DNA of 64,000 nucleotides from Schistosoma haematobium (GCF_000699445.3 NC_067200.1:17242510-17306509); one strand, 5' to 3'; counted from the stretch's first letter, positions 37,801 through 52,800 are shown. Made by a program: numbers and translations. The notes: generated from the sequence alone by a model not told the origin.

Positions 37801-40800
37801 TTCTTTTCATTTAGACTACATAACTGAAAAAATATCATAGAACACTATCGATTTTGCTAAAAGGTTAATTATTCCATGTTTTATTCAGTTATGACTTACA
37901 TTCATTTTCCCATTCCAATAATCATCATCGTTACCAGAAATATTATTCTCTTTACGGCACTTTACAGTAAGTATGAAGCTAACCAATGCGAATATTTAGT
38001 TCACTAGTTTTTATTTACTTTTAATTGTTCGTCATTTTGTCACTAGTTTGATCAACACTTAGCTTACTACATTTCGTATAGGCGGATTTGGTATGTATAA
38101 GTTCATTGACTGTCCAAATACATTACTCCTGTTACCTCTCGTGAAGCAGTATAGACCACCCACAGTAGGCTGTTGTTAATGATGTCTAGTCAACGGACAC
38201 TGAGTATCTTGCGTTTACAATTACTTTTAAATATTTGTACTTTTTTGGTGATGGTTGTGGTAGTTCTTTAAGTTTCAGCTCCGTACAGTAGAACTGTCTT
38301 GATGTTCGTATTGAAGATTCTCGCTTTGACATTGGTTGACAGTTTTTTTGAGTTCCATATATTCTTCAACTGTAGGAATATTGTCCTTGCTTTGCCAATC
38401 CTCGCATTTTCGTCTACATCAGATCCTCCTTGTCCATCGATGACCCTGTCCAGGTACGTGGAGATTTCCACCTGTTTCTGAGCTACCCCATGAAGTGTGA
38501 TGGAGTTGGTGTTCTTCGTGTTGCGTTTGAGGATCTTTGTTTTCCCCTTGTGTATGTTGAGACCTACTGATGCAGAGGCTGCTGCTACACTAGTTGTCTT
38601 CGTCTTCATTTGTTCGTGTGTATGAGATAGAAGTGGAAGGTCATGTGCGAAGTCCAAATCGTTCAGTTGCATCCAAGCTATCCATTGTATTCCTTGCTTC
38701 CTCTGAATTTTAGAGGTATTTATAATCCAGTCAACCCCCAGAAAGCTAAAAGGAGAGAGTAAGCAACCGGTCCGCACTAGGAATGCGTCTGTCAGTTCTC
38801 GTCCATGCTGGACGCTGTACTGTATTCCGTCATATGAATTCCGAATGTTAATGATTTTCTCAGCCACTCATTCCATAGTTTCTATAAAGGTCCCGTAATG
38901 TCATCCTATCCACACTATCAGACACTTTCTCATGATCAAGGGAGTTGATGCATACTGACGAATTCCATTCAGTTGGTTGCTCGACAATAATGCGTAGTGT
39001 CGCTATTCGATCTGTGCACAACAGATCATTACGGCATCTGGCCTGTTGATATCGAAGCTGATCGTCTACTGAATCTTTCATCCGGTTCAACAACACTTTT
39101 TTGAAAACCTTTCCTGGTACCGATAGTAGTGCGATGCCCCTATAGTTTTCACATTTTCTCAGATTTCCTTCCTTTGGTATCTTGATGAGTTATCCTTCTT
39201 TCCAGTCCGTCTCACTTGTTCTTCCTCCTAAATCTTTGTGAACGGAACATGGGGCATCTTTGCAGTTGCTTTTATGTGTGACCAGTGCTGGTATATTGTT
39301 AGGTCCTGCTGCCTTCCCACTCTTGATTTGTCTGATGGCCATCCTGATTTCTTCGAACTTTGGTGGAGTGACAGCTATAGAAAGGTCTGTGTATGCTGCT
39401 TCGATGTCCAGTGGATTAAATGGAGCTGGTCTATTCAAGAGTTCTTCAAAGTACTCTACCCATCTGTTCCTCTGTTCTTGAATTTCAGTGGTTGTTTTGC
39501 CTTCTTTATCCTTGACCGGTCCCTCTGGTTTACTATATTTCCCTGCCAGTTTCTTCGTTGTGTCATATATTTGTTTCATAATTCTTTCTCTTGAAGCTTC
39601 TTCCACTATCGTTGCTAGGTCTTCTACGTATATCTTCTGAATAGATCCTTTGCTGTCCAGCATAAGTCCAATGGATTTCACTTATTCCGAACACCGACAT
39701 GTTGTATCTCCTCATTTCCGTAATTATTTGATTGGTCGTCCCGGTCTCCCACATTATGGGGACATTCGATGTAACTTTAAAAATTGTTGCTCTGATTGTT
39801 AGAAGGGGCATCGGCCTCGTGACTTCCGAAGAATCTCAGCTTTCATCACGAGGAGTCATCATTGTTCTGAATGAATATTATTCGACTCCCATGACAGAGT
39901 TTAAATGGTTTGATTTGTTTATTCTGGTTAGCTTTTTTTAGCAAGGTTGTTCTCTACGAGATTGGGTTGCTGATCCAATGCATAATCCTCCTCCTTTACC
40001 CGGGTTTGGAACCGGCAGCAACCCTTGAAAATCTAAAGGACGAGTTGTCCAAATCACTACTAAGTAGAAATTCATGTAAGCTACTTTGTCTGAAGCCCCT
40101 CTGTGGCTACCGCCGGTCCTAACCCCCGGATAAAGGAGGAGGGTTGGGCATGGGGTTGGCAACCCCATCTCGTAGAAAACTAACACGCTAAAAAACGCTA
40201 ACCAGAACAAATAATTCAAGTAAGTAATCACGTTGTTAAATATATGAAACTTATCATAGTAATCTATTGATATTTCAAAAATTGTTTTTCTCCAACTTTC
40301 CCCCACACCGAAATTTTGAATTATTTAGCCGCTTTTGGCAATACGAAGTTACAAATCAGCTATGCCAATTGTTATGGGTCATGGATGGAGTTTATTAGAG
40401 GTACATTTATAGTATATGCTTTTATTTATGTCCTGTATTTTGTCTTATCTTTTAAAACTGGTAAAATTATTTTCCGATGATAGAGGATGAAGATTCTCGA
40501 TTTATCATATTATGTAAGCTGGATAGTTTAATCATGATCATCCAGCTTAGAGGAAACACAGGCACCTTCAGGAAACTTATTTTCATAACTTTCAGTCATC
40601 TTTTTTCATGAGCAGGAACAAGTTAATTATCTTTATAGATGATTCTTCACTGTCAATTTACATCTCTTTTCAAACGTGTTGCTCAGTATACATATATAAA
40701 TTCCAACACAAGAGGTTTTAATTGACGACTAGTAATCATTACAATCCTTCATGTTTGCCATGCTGTTATTAACATCATTGTAATATTCAAAATTGTGTAA

Positions 40801-43800
40801 ACTTGCTCTAATTCAGTGATTCAAGGCGTTACTATCTCTTTACTTGAAACTGGATTAACTATTTCGATTAAAAGGCAAATTATAATTACCGTCAATTTTA
40901 TCAATTCTGTCAGTCTAAGAATAATTCACTGACCCACTGTTAATCATCATTGAAATAAGATAAAACAATCATATCAAGACGTCTGAGCAATTGATTTACA
41001 TACTGACGACAGAACAATAATATTGATCATCTATGTATAGTCTCGCCATTAGCTAGTTGTGATGATCTCCGTGTTTAATCTATCTTATTTGTTTTTATTT
41101 ATACCAACCCCTTTTATCAGGATCATATAAATTTCAATGTCGGTAAACAAGCTTATCTTATTGGAGATTTAAATACATCTTGTAAGGCTTTAGCAGAAAC
41201 ATTAAATTCATCTAGTAGACAGTCTGCGGAACGTCAATTGATATTTGTTAAAGAATATTTATCAACATTAACAGTAAGTAGATTATGTTGTACTTTTTTT
41301 CAATTTCATTTTACTCTTTTGAATATTGGATACAAATTTATTTACAATTCATTATCAAGTACATTTTGTTAAAATGTTCACAGCAAACAGTTGAAAACAT
41401 TCTATTCATTTTATTCTATTTTGATAAAACACAAACAGTATTGTACTGTGTTAATCTGTATTTCCTATGAATGAGTTAATATTAACCTTGTTCATCTTAT
41501 CAGTATACATTGAGTTGACTTAGGTATGGTTCTCAGATTTCAGTAAGATGTTCTGTAATTTCACGTTTAAATACATTCGATTGCCCCAATTCGTGTTCTC
41601 GTTCACTACATTGTAAATGATTCTTTTGACAGGGATATGATTGATCAGTAAGTTGACTAATGTGGGAATAGTATATATAGTCACTAAGAACTTCTCTTTA
41701 ATCCTCTCCATTATAATAGATATAAAACAATCGTTTTCTATATGCATCATTTCATCTTTAGAACACATGTTGGTGTTATCATTAGTCGATGCTTTTTAAA
41801 TACGGAATCGAGAAAGTATACTTAATTTACTTCATATATAAATCTTTCGTGAATGGTTTTTAACAAATATCATCTTCCATTATACTCCTTGAATAACATC
41901 TTCAAACCCTAATGTTTTCAATTACTGCTTATACTCTTATTACCTTTACCACTACGGGATTTGAATCGAAAACTTCATCTCGGTGCTAATATGGTATAGC
42001 AACTCGAACTGATGTACGTACGTACGAAGTTCTACGTTGTAACTGACTGACTGACATCTTCCATTAACACGTACTGAGAATAATAATATCATTGCAATAC
42101 AATGAATTATTGAATAAGATTTTTTGTCAGCTGATATGTACAACTTTAAGGATATACTCAAATGTATTCGTTTGTAAATCAAACAAATCATCACTTTATG
42201 AATGATTTGATTGTCTAACAGACAATATTTTGAAGGTTTATATGAAAGATTCTGTTCTTTGTGAGTATTTGTTGTTGATGTTAAAAACAGTTTTAGCTGT
42301 TTCCATTATTTGGTGTTTCCAGTCTAAATATGGAAAAAAATATGAACGTATAAAAACAATGAAATGTTGGAAATTTAATACGTGAATTATGAAATGTCTT
42401 CATTAGATTATGGGCAATTCATTTTCTCCAGTGTTATTCAGGTTATTAAACTGTTTCACTTTGCATTAGGTCTGAGAAACACACATTGAATTATTCACTG
42501 CTACATTGTTCAAGTTCTTAATTAGGCGAAACAATATCCAGATTCAATAAACTTGACATGATTAATGTTTAGTCAATGTGTAAGCATTTGTTACATAAGA
42601 AATATTTTGAAACATAAAATTATTCAGTAGTTCTCATCTTCTCTACTCTTCTGTAATTGACTGGACATTTACCACTATTTTTGTTTTCTTTTGAGATTTA
42701 TTTATTTATTTATTTGAACACATAGATATTGATACAAGGGGCACAAAGTATCTTTGCGTCACACAAATCTCATTTGATATGTGTGAGAGCTGTGATATTG
42801 ACCGGGTGCCCAAACCGAAGCAGCTGGTTTTCTTACGGGGCCACACCCCGAGCCTTCGACCTGAAGGTCTGATCCACAAGGCAGTGGAGCATCGTCAGGA
42901 GATGCAGTCCCATCGTAGACGGTGACCAACAATCGGTTCATACTCCACTCGTTCCTTCAGGATAATGGAGCCCATGTACACCATTGGTTTGGAATCCGGT
43001 TAAAGCGCCGGACATTCGCTTTTCATCCTCTCATTTTCGTAAACAACTAATGCCACGAGAAGGTAGTGAGAAGGACTTCCCTGACAGAGGCTATATACAC
43101 GTGGTCGTGTGAGAGCATTTCGAGAGGGAGGGCTGGCCCTCCCACTCTTGGCCGTACCAGGGCATCTGGGTGCTTTCTTTTGATAACCCCATGATTGTTA
43201 AAATTCAACAGGAGATAACATAGTCACTAGAAATATAAGGGAAATCAATGATTTGACAGATAATTCCCATTTAAACATTTAAAATTAAAAACACGAAGTT
43301 CAGCGAAGGAATCCCTTTTCAATGAATTTATTATCAAGCTGTACAATTGTATATATATGAAATTTTTTTGTTAAAGTACCAATATGAAGACGCGTAACCA
43401 AGGTGACATAACAGAAAATTATAATACTAGATTAGTACTTTAATAAAAATTTTCATTTATATACGATTGTACAGGTTGATGATAAATTCGTTGGGAAGAA
43501 ATCCCTTCGTTGAACTTCGTGTTTATAAATCATTGATTTATTAAATCATCTCTCCGTATCGTAGTGACTAAAGATCAATTCGAAGTGTTTACTTTATTGG
43601 ATATCAATATTGATGTTCTATCACCTCAAATGCCCTGGTATGGCCGAGAGTGGGAGGGCCAGCCCTCCCTCTCGAAATGCTCTCACACGACCACGTGTAT
43701 ATAGCCTCTGTCAGGGAAGTCCTTCTCACTACCTTCTCGTGGCATTAGTTGTTTACGAAAATGAGAGGATGAAAAGCGAATGTCCGGCGCTTTAACCGGA

Positions 43801-46800
43801 TTCCAAACCAATGGTGTACATGGGCTCCATTATCCTGAAGGAACGAGTGGAGTATGAACCGATTGTTGGTCACCGTCTACGATGGGACTGCATCTCCTGA
43901 CGATGCTCCACTGCCTTGTGGATCAGACCTTCAGGTCGAAGGCTCGGGGTGTGGCCCCGTAAGAAAACCAGCTGCTTCGGTTTGGGCACCCGGTCAATAT
44001 CACAGCTCTCACATATATCAAATGAGATTTGTGTAGCGCATATGTATTTGGTGCCTCCTTGTACCAGTATCTATGTGTTCAAATAAAATAATAAAATGAA
44101 ATGATTATTTGTGCTTTCAATGTACTGCTTATCAGTTTATATTTTTTACCGTAATTATATCAGAATTACTTATTCTATTTGTTTGTTTTGTTTTTGTTGA
44201 AAAAATTTATTATTTCTTTTCAGAATTTATTATCTACTAGATGTGATAAAGACCAAACTTTACCAGAATTCCCTTTACCAATTATTGATCTTCATAATTT
44301 TAAAATCATCATTGGTAAACCATCGCAACAATATCAACAACCAGCTGGTAAATAAAATAACTGTTTGTTTGTATATTTAATATTATTAACATTCAATTGA
44401 CCAATCTTATGGTTTATATTTGAATTTAGTACTAATTGTAGTTCATTTTAGTCGTTTTCGATAACTCTGTGTTCTTGAATCTTTTCAAGATTACATTTAC
44501 TATCATGATGTTAATTGTTCTGTTCTCTTAGATATTATTTGTCCAGTCTCCATAGAGAATTCTCTTATTCTTTTGTTCTTCTAATTTCAATCTTCGAAAG
44601 TATTGGAAATTTAATCAATACTTTTGTAACTTAATGTTCAGAAACTTTGATAAAGAACACATACACTTTAATTTTGTGTTTAGTACAGTATTGTTTCGTA
44701 TTGAAACTGTTACGAAATTAGAAATAATCCTTACACTATTGTCATTGAACATTTCGTTTTTGAATTCTTCAACAATTGAAAGTTTGAGTTTCTTTGTATT
44801 AAAAGAAATTTGAAGTGTTTGTTTGAACTAGAATGTGCTTTCATCTATTTGTCTGTCGGTCTATAGAAGATTTCGATTATTATTATTTTTTTAAATACTA
44901 GATTATTGACTCTATTTCTCTAAACAATTTTATATACCTTCATATTTTTCAGGATTTGTCCTGTTCTTTAAATGAATTCATTACATGCCCAAATCTCTTT
45001 TTAGTTATCTATAGAAACTATTAAATCTATTTCATTTTATCTAAAGGTTTTGTTTCATGTCTGTTTAATGTGATAATAGCTCATTCATGATTAGTGTGCT
45101 ATGGTTTATTTGGAATCTGTATATGGGATTTGATAATGTCAAATTTCTGTTCCGTTTTATCCTTCAAAAGCTATATGTCATCTGCAAGTTCTCTCAGATC
45201 TAGTTTTACTGCATCTTGTTTGGTTTTTTATCGATGATATTCGCTATTTGCAGAATTTGATTATATCAGCTCTGTGTGTTCGTAAGTAAAGTTGCTCAGA
45301 TTAACTTAGTGGTTAAGTGTCTTTTGACAATTTCGATCGGTTATTTCTTGAATATCTAACGATGCAAAATCGAATATTGTCAATGATAATTTCAGGTAGT
45401 TTATTGTCAATCAATGGGTCGTATCCCAGCCTTGATTCATTTAAAAGAAATTTGTACAGTTAATATAAGTAATTTAACTAATCTCCAACCTAAATTGATA
45501 GCTCATGGCATATTTCACAAATCGAGACCTGATTGTTGTCAGTAAAGTCATGAAAAGTTCTTTAAATCAGTATCTAATATCAAATTATTCACAATTATCT
45601 GAAATTAATTTCTTAGATTTACCTGGAACAAAATTTTTAACATATTACCCCTTCAATTTGTAGTTATAACCTTCATTCACTAGGTATGATACACTAATTA
45701 TAATGATAAAAATACAAGTATATTAACAATAATAATCTTTGACTATTATAGATAATTGTAATCAAGCAAATTTACATTCCGGTAAGATATCTAGCTTTTT
45801 TGTGTTTTTGTGTTTTTACCCCATTTCGTTTAATACTCAACTGAATTTATTCACAATGCACTTATGCTTCACTCCTAAAGACCAAATGTGTATTATGTTT
45901 TGTTTGGTTTTTTTGTTTGCACGGGATTTGTGTGAACACTTCAGAAATTCCATTTGTTTGTTTTGTCGGTTTTAATTCTGAGAATATTTTTTTTAATACT
46001 AACAGAGTCATTACATTGTATTATTGCTTGATAAACGTTTCAATTACTATTTCACAAAAATCATTATCAGTGCGCTCAGATCAATAGTGATTTCTTGCAT
46101 TACTTTAACGGGATACAATTTGATTAAAATATACCGATCAATCTTATGATTTCTGTCTGATTGATCCGCTCAAATCTTTATCATTGATTTGATTTGATTT
46201 TGTTGTGATTTATGTACGACATATTCTATGTCGTTTTATATAAAAATGTATGCTCCACTAATTTTTACTTTATATGCAACATGTTACACCGTGTAAGTTT
46301 TCCCGCCTGGACATATAATTATTGTAGTGTATAACTACTGTTTTCAAAATTTCACTGTATTGAATGAAGATTTCATTTAGTCTTAGTTTTTTTATTCACT
46401 TCAAGTAATAATTTATTAATTGGCTCAACACCTCATGAACAAAAGACAAAGATACTAGAGAAGCTTTAGTTTGTAAAATGACTGGATTGTTGGAGGAGAA
46501 CAACAGATTTTTTTCTTGGATGGAATTGTGTTGAGTTTTGTTTTATCGGATCAATCAGTAGAAGAAAGCAGGATGCTGATCAGTTCTCGATTGTACTCTG
46601 TTCAACTACGACTTAAGACTCATGCAATAATATACTTGAAATATCTGATTACATATTTAAGAAATTGTAATATTTACATAACTTGTTGATTATTAATAAT
46701 GCAATACCAGAGTATTAGGGAAGTAGTTAACTAATAATAAATCTGGAATAATAAGACATATGACAGTGATTTATAGATCAAATAATAGCTCAGCAGTATG

Positions 46801-49800
46801 AGAATATAAAAACAAATCTGAGCATATATTAATAGTACAGTAAAAATAAATAAGAATACTTTCTATGATAGTTTCTAAAGTTATACTTTGGCAATACTTG
46901 GTCCATTATATTCCTGTCCTATCGGAACAATAATTTTAGCCAGTCGCAATTTCTGCTCTACACGAAATTATATGGTTTTCTGATACTTCTTCAAATCTCC
47001 TAAATGAAAATTTGTCATTTAATATACAGTGGGGATTATTAAACGATGTATTCAGTTGCTCATTGTAGCGTATGTTTGTAAGTAAAAATAAATATGACTA
47101 GTACTGACATAAATCAATAATGAAGCAACGAGTACAGTGAGTACATCGTTTATATTGTCATTCATTGTAAGTCATACTATGTATTTTCAGCCAAGCATTA
47201 TTTCCCATTATTCGTACTTCTACAGTATAGTAATCTATATCTTCCTAATCAACACTGACTAATGATCAACAATTTTATTTTCTATTGATGAGTCCTAGTC
47301 ATTGCTGATTTATTTTAAAATCAACCTAGTTACACTTCATTTATTATTGTACAACTAACTGGTAGAAGGTGACATGCCTTAAATTAATAAATAATCTTTT
47401 AATCTTTCTTAATAACTATTTTGTGGTCATAAATTATTAACGATTAAAAGCCTGATCAGTATAATCTTCTTGTCATAGATTATTTTGACAGTTGAGAACA
47501 TATAAACCTTCATTCCAAAAAACGTATAAATAAACATTCTAACTATCTTTCATCTATTTCTTCATAGCTATTTGAGTGGCTAGTGAGTGAAGTTTTTACA
47601 TAATATTCCAATGCCATAGAACTTCACTAATATATATTCCTATTTTTATGAAAATATTATTACTTCGTTTCCATCTTATTGTTAAAGATCTATTCGTTGA
47701 AGCTCGAGGTGTACAGTTTTCGGATACTGAAGATGATGAAATAGTGAATGAAGATATTGGTGACGAATTAACACCTTCATCATTGTCACAAGTCATCGAG
47801 TGTGAGAATATCGATCCATTCAATAATGTAGAATTTCAAAAACTCACTAAACACTATCATAATTGGATGGAGGCCACAGACGTTAGCAGTAGCAGCAGTG
47901 AAGAAGGTTTGGTAGACGGTCATCATGTTGATACTCGTTACAGAAACGGTGATTGTTATCCTCATCATATGAATGACAGTAATGATGAATCTAGTTATTG
48001 TGTTACTCATAAAAAAAGTATATCATCTCAAAGTATGATTTGTCAACGACTAGAGTATATTCTTTTGCAAACAACATTACCAACCGATGAGTCGAAGAAT
48101 TCGCATTACTTCAAACGTGATAAAATTATTTACACACCTCGTTCAAAGTATAAACGAATGCCTACATTTCCTCTTGGTGGTAAGTTAGTGAGTGTATCAT
48201 AGTAATTCCTGGTCGATTATACCTACTGTTTTCAGATTTTCTGTATACTCACTATCAAAATCATTTCACTAATATTGTTGATTTAACCTTTAGTGTATAC
48301 ATAGTAGACTGAAACTATCAAATAAACAAATCCTTCGCAGTGTTTAAATTTCAGCCTGATAGTTATGATGCATTACGTTTTTGTATTAGTTCAACAGTTC
48401 TGGTATACATTACTTTCAAAAACATTTGAAAAGGTACCGTCTGACACATTCTAACGAAATAATGCTCAAATAATATGATTGCTTACTCGCCGCAGAATGT
48501 TGCTTATAGTGTGAACTGAGCGTAAAATCTGGTGGCCATCTGAAAAGTTGGGCTTGAAAATCGCTAATATGATTTAAGTAGCGCTAAAGAGAAGCTTCAA
48601 GTAAAGCATTTGTTTTCGATGTATAAAACCAAATGTCCCTTAAGTCAATCAAAAGTGCATTAATGCTCTTCTGAGGCTACCTTCAAATGTATTTACGAAT
48701 TTACGTGTACTTGTAAAAGCAAGTAAAGAATCGTATGTGCAATGTTTTCCGAACATATTCCTCGTTAGTTGTGTCTAAAAGAAATCACTAGACTTTTAAT
48801 GAGTAATTGATATAACGTTGATATCAAGAAATTTTTCAAAATAATTTACAAGCAACTGACATTACTTATACTGTTTCATAGAGGCCTTTACTATTAAACA
48901 CCTTCGACCTGATATTTATATACTGAAAGAAAATATGATAACCCTCATTCATTTGCATTGTAAGATAGTTATATTATTTCAATGTTTGTCAATTACATTG
49001 CCTCTTTATTATACCTTATAATCTAAAGTATCTTTTTTTGTCAACAAACTTCCTTGTTTATCGTTCGTTTGTTAAAAATCTGTCTTTTATTCTTTGTTTC
49101 TTTTGTTATTAATTACAATTTCATCATCATTTCTCTTCACTTTCATAATTGATTTCATCTTCAATTTATGAAATACTAATCAAACTTAATTATTATTGAA
49201 TTCATTAGTCGATTTTTAAACTAGACCACTATTGCAAACCTAGTAGCACTGAACGGTTGTTTTGTTCTAGTATGCGACTCCTCAGCAGTGTGCATCTATG
49301 AACTATTGTGCTAAGTATTTTGTTTCCAACCGAAATTGATTTATTATGGTATAGAATAAAAAACTTTTTTCATCAGCCGTAAGTATCATTATCAAGGTTT
49401 GACCTGATAATTTTTAATAAATTGAGCATTGGGTAGATTGTTATAAATAAAATTAAACTTCTTCTGCGAATAAATAACCAAATCAAAATTAATAGTACAA
49501 AGCGAACAACACAAGAATATTATGTGCGATCAATCAAAAAAAGGTGTGATTGACTTGTTCAGACATGTTTTTTGATTGATCGCACATAATATTCTTGCGT
49601 TCTTCGCTTTGTACTATTGAAACTTGGATTAAATTTGATTTGGTAATTTATTCTCTGAAGAAGTGACTAAGTCACGAAACATCAGAAAACCTAATTTTTC
49701 TTCCAATTATTGAGATATCTACAAATATATTAATTTATTTTTCATCAGCCATTTAAAAATGATAAGAAGCCTTAAAATACATTGAATTCATATTTATTCT

Positions 49801-52800
49801 GTAATATTCGTTCTCATTTTATTTAAATTTTATCAAGGTATCAGTTTGTATGAATTTCCACAGTAATCATGATTTTTAATTTAGAATTGTAGAACTTGAT
49901 GAGGTAGACATTGTCATTTTTTATGATACTCTAGTTATCACGTAATTTATTCGCCAATCAAAATACGACTTATTCGCCCTTGTACAGTATTAAACCCATG
50001 ACGTTCAACCGGTATAAGCAGCCTAGCGTCCTTATTGATGTTTTGTTCGCTAAGCCCGTCCAGTTGACTCCAGAACACCATTAACAGCTCCCACTATGCG
50101 AATCATCTATTGCAAACATACTTGGTTTATTTACCAGCTGAACAGATCTCATCGCACCATAAATTAGGAAGTAACATTCATACACAAATAAGCCAAAAAG
50201 TAGCTGTGTACGTGGGAGACAGTAATTAATAAACTGAGTATAACATAGGGACAGTAAATCGTACAATAATAATCTATAGGTCAAAACGAAGCTTATAATA
50301 AGAGGAATATAGATATATATAATCTAATTACTGAATAGTTATAGAATAAAAATATATAGATAATATTAGTCCATTATTAGGTCTCAGAAGTTACTCGTAA
50401 TTTAATCCTCACTAGGATGTAACAGACATCAAATACGGCCGTCCGGTCTAATAACTCATTACTCTTAAGTATTAATTTGCCATCTTTAGTCAAAGTCTAC
50501 ATCTGTTGACAACAGCTTACAAACATTTTCCGTAAAAAAAATACTGAATGACAAATATTCTATGAACAGGAAATAAATATGATGATGTAATAGAAAGATT
50601 ATAATACTGGAATATTAATAATAACAAAAGATTGAGCGTGTGCAAACAGAAAGCCTTGTAAAATTAGAAAGTTAGCAACGGATTATAATGTAAATAAATT
50701 AAATGGTTAAGATGTTTTCCAGATAATAATTAAAGATAATAGAGATGTAAAATGAAAGGACATGATATGAGGAACAATTATGAATAAAATCATAAGGATA
50801 TGAGACATATGTAAAGAGAGGGGGATATTTGCATATATGAGATGTAATAATAATAATAATAGATTAAGATCAAGTTAACGAAGTGTTTCTGATATTCCTT
50901 CATTTCATTTTCACCCCTTTATTAACTTCTAATTATTGTAACCAAAACATTGAAAAATTTCATACACATAGTTCCCTTTATCATTTTGAACTGAAAGGAG
51001 AGCATATCTTAGATTCTTTGAACATGTTACAAAAAGTCTTAGAACAAGGGAAAGAAAGACTCTGAACAGTGCAATCACCAAACATCTCCTTGATACAGGA
51101 CATCAGGTAGATACCTTATAATCCTTTAGGGTGATTAGTAATCAGCCAAACTCCAGTGTTCTGAAGTTTGCTGAAGCCATTGCCATCAGGCGTCAAAAAC
51201 CTGTCCTGTGTATTCAAAAGGAGACGGTGGTTAATCTTTCCTTGCCCTGGTGACAAATATTACTTCACTGCACCTTATAAAAAAATTTTTTTCTTTTTTT
51301 TGCATTTATTACATCATTGACTCTATTTTATTTTTTCAACTATCTTTCAAATTAATAATCTTTCAACTGAACTCTACTCACTAAATTCCTTCAATGTTAT
51401 TCATTATGTAATCGATTGTTTCTAACCCACTTTTGAACTGTTGTCACAATGAATGTTGTAGAATATTCTTTCACATTAGGTATATATTTACAATATTCTG
51501 TAAGCAATTTAAACCCATTATGTAACTATGATTTTTAAATATCACAGGTTGTAAGCAGCTGACGAGAACCTACGAAATAATATGAATTCATGATATTCTG
51601 CTTAAATCTTTGTTCTTGCTCTTTTCAAAAACATTGAAATCATCTTACTTCATTCACGTTATAATCCGTTGCTAATTTATTAATTTTACAAAGCTTTCTA
51701 TTTGCACACACTGAATCTTTTGTTATTCTTATTCGAATGATGTAATCTAGTATTATAATCATTTTATTACATCATATAGTCATGGAACCAGTACTTTAAC
51801 AAAAATATTCTATGAATGATTTATTTTCCCATTTATTATTTCTCCTACTTTTGTATTTTACGTATTCTCATCATTTCTTTCTTGATTATTAGTTCTTTTT
51901 ACATGTTCAACATAGCAACTAATTGATTTTTCGAATATATAATTTGATTACAATTAGTCTCTTTCTCCCAATTACTCAATATTATTTTGTAATTAATGCG
52001 TCATTGTATAATTATTACGTAAATTAACTACCTGATGAGTATTGTTTCAATGTTGTAAATCATACATATAGGTATATATGCATATGTTGGTCTAGAGCCA
52101 TGATGAAAACCTAATTATCAGAAGGGGTTAGTGGAGATTTTAGAAATTTCAATAGTTGAAATCATGAGTTAATTGAATCTAGACCACCATGGAAAAACTG
52201 GAAGCACTAAGCTGCCGTTTCGTATTATTGGGGAACTCCTCAGCATTGTGCATCCACGATCCCGCCCCTGCGAGATTCGAACCCGGGACCTATCAGTCTC
52301 ATACTAGGATGAAATGGCCGTCCAATGCTTCCAGGTTTTTTATGGTGGTCTGGTTTTAATTGATTCACGATTTCAACTTTTGAGAAACTAATTGAAAAGA
52401 AATTTTTTCTCTGGGTTCGTTTTTTTTATAATCAGACATGTAAATTTTAGACTGACAAATTACTTTATGACTACATTGGATGAAACTCATGCGTCAAGTT
52501 GAAACCTTGTTCATGGTATTCTACTCAATTAATATGCTTACCAATATAGGGTGCATTGTGTAATTTATTTTCACTAGAATATTAATCTGTACATCGTCGA
52601 TTTACAAAGTTTGAATAACTTGATCAGCATTATCCACTTGTAATTTATGGGTTATTCACAATCAAGTTCTGTACTGGAAAGATTTACAGTTTTCAATTTG
52701 AGTACTTCTAAGGTTCGAAATGTAAAGATCATTCTTTTCTATTCTGTTCTTTTATCTACCATTTCTTTTTTAGTTTGCCTTCATATTGAATCATTAGTAT

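Noticed and set aside
39238..39594. Plus-strand ORFs over 38.3-39.9 kb
   Set aside because: They are antisense shadows of the SR2-like reverse transcriptase.
42759..44036. Two 60-codon ORFs of nearly identical sequence as paralogous genes
   Set aside because: They sit in opposite arms of the repeat A palindrome; no homology to a protein family was recognised.
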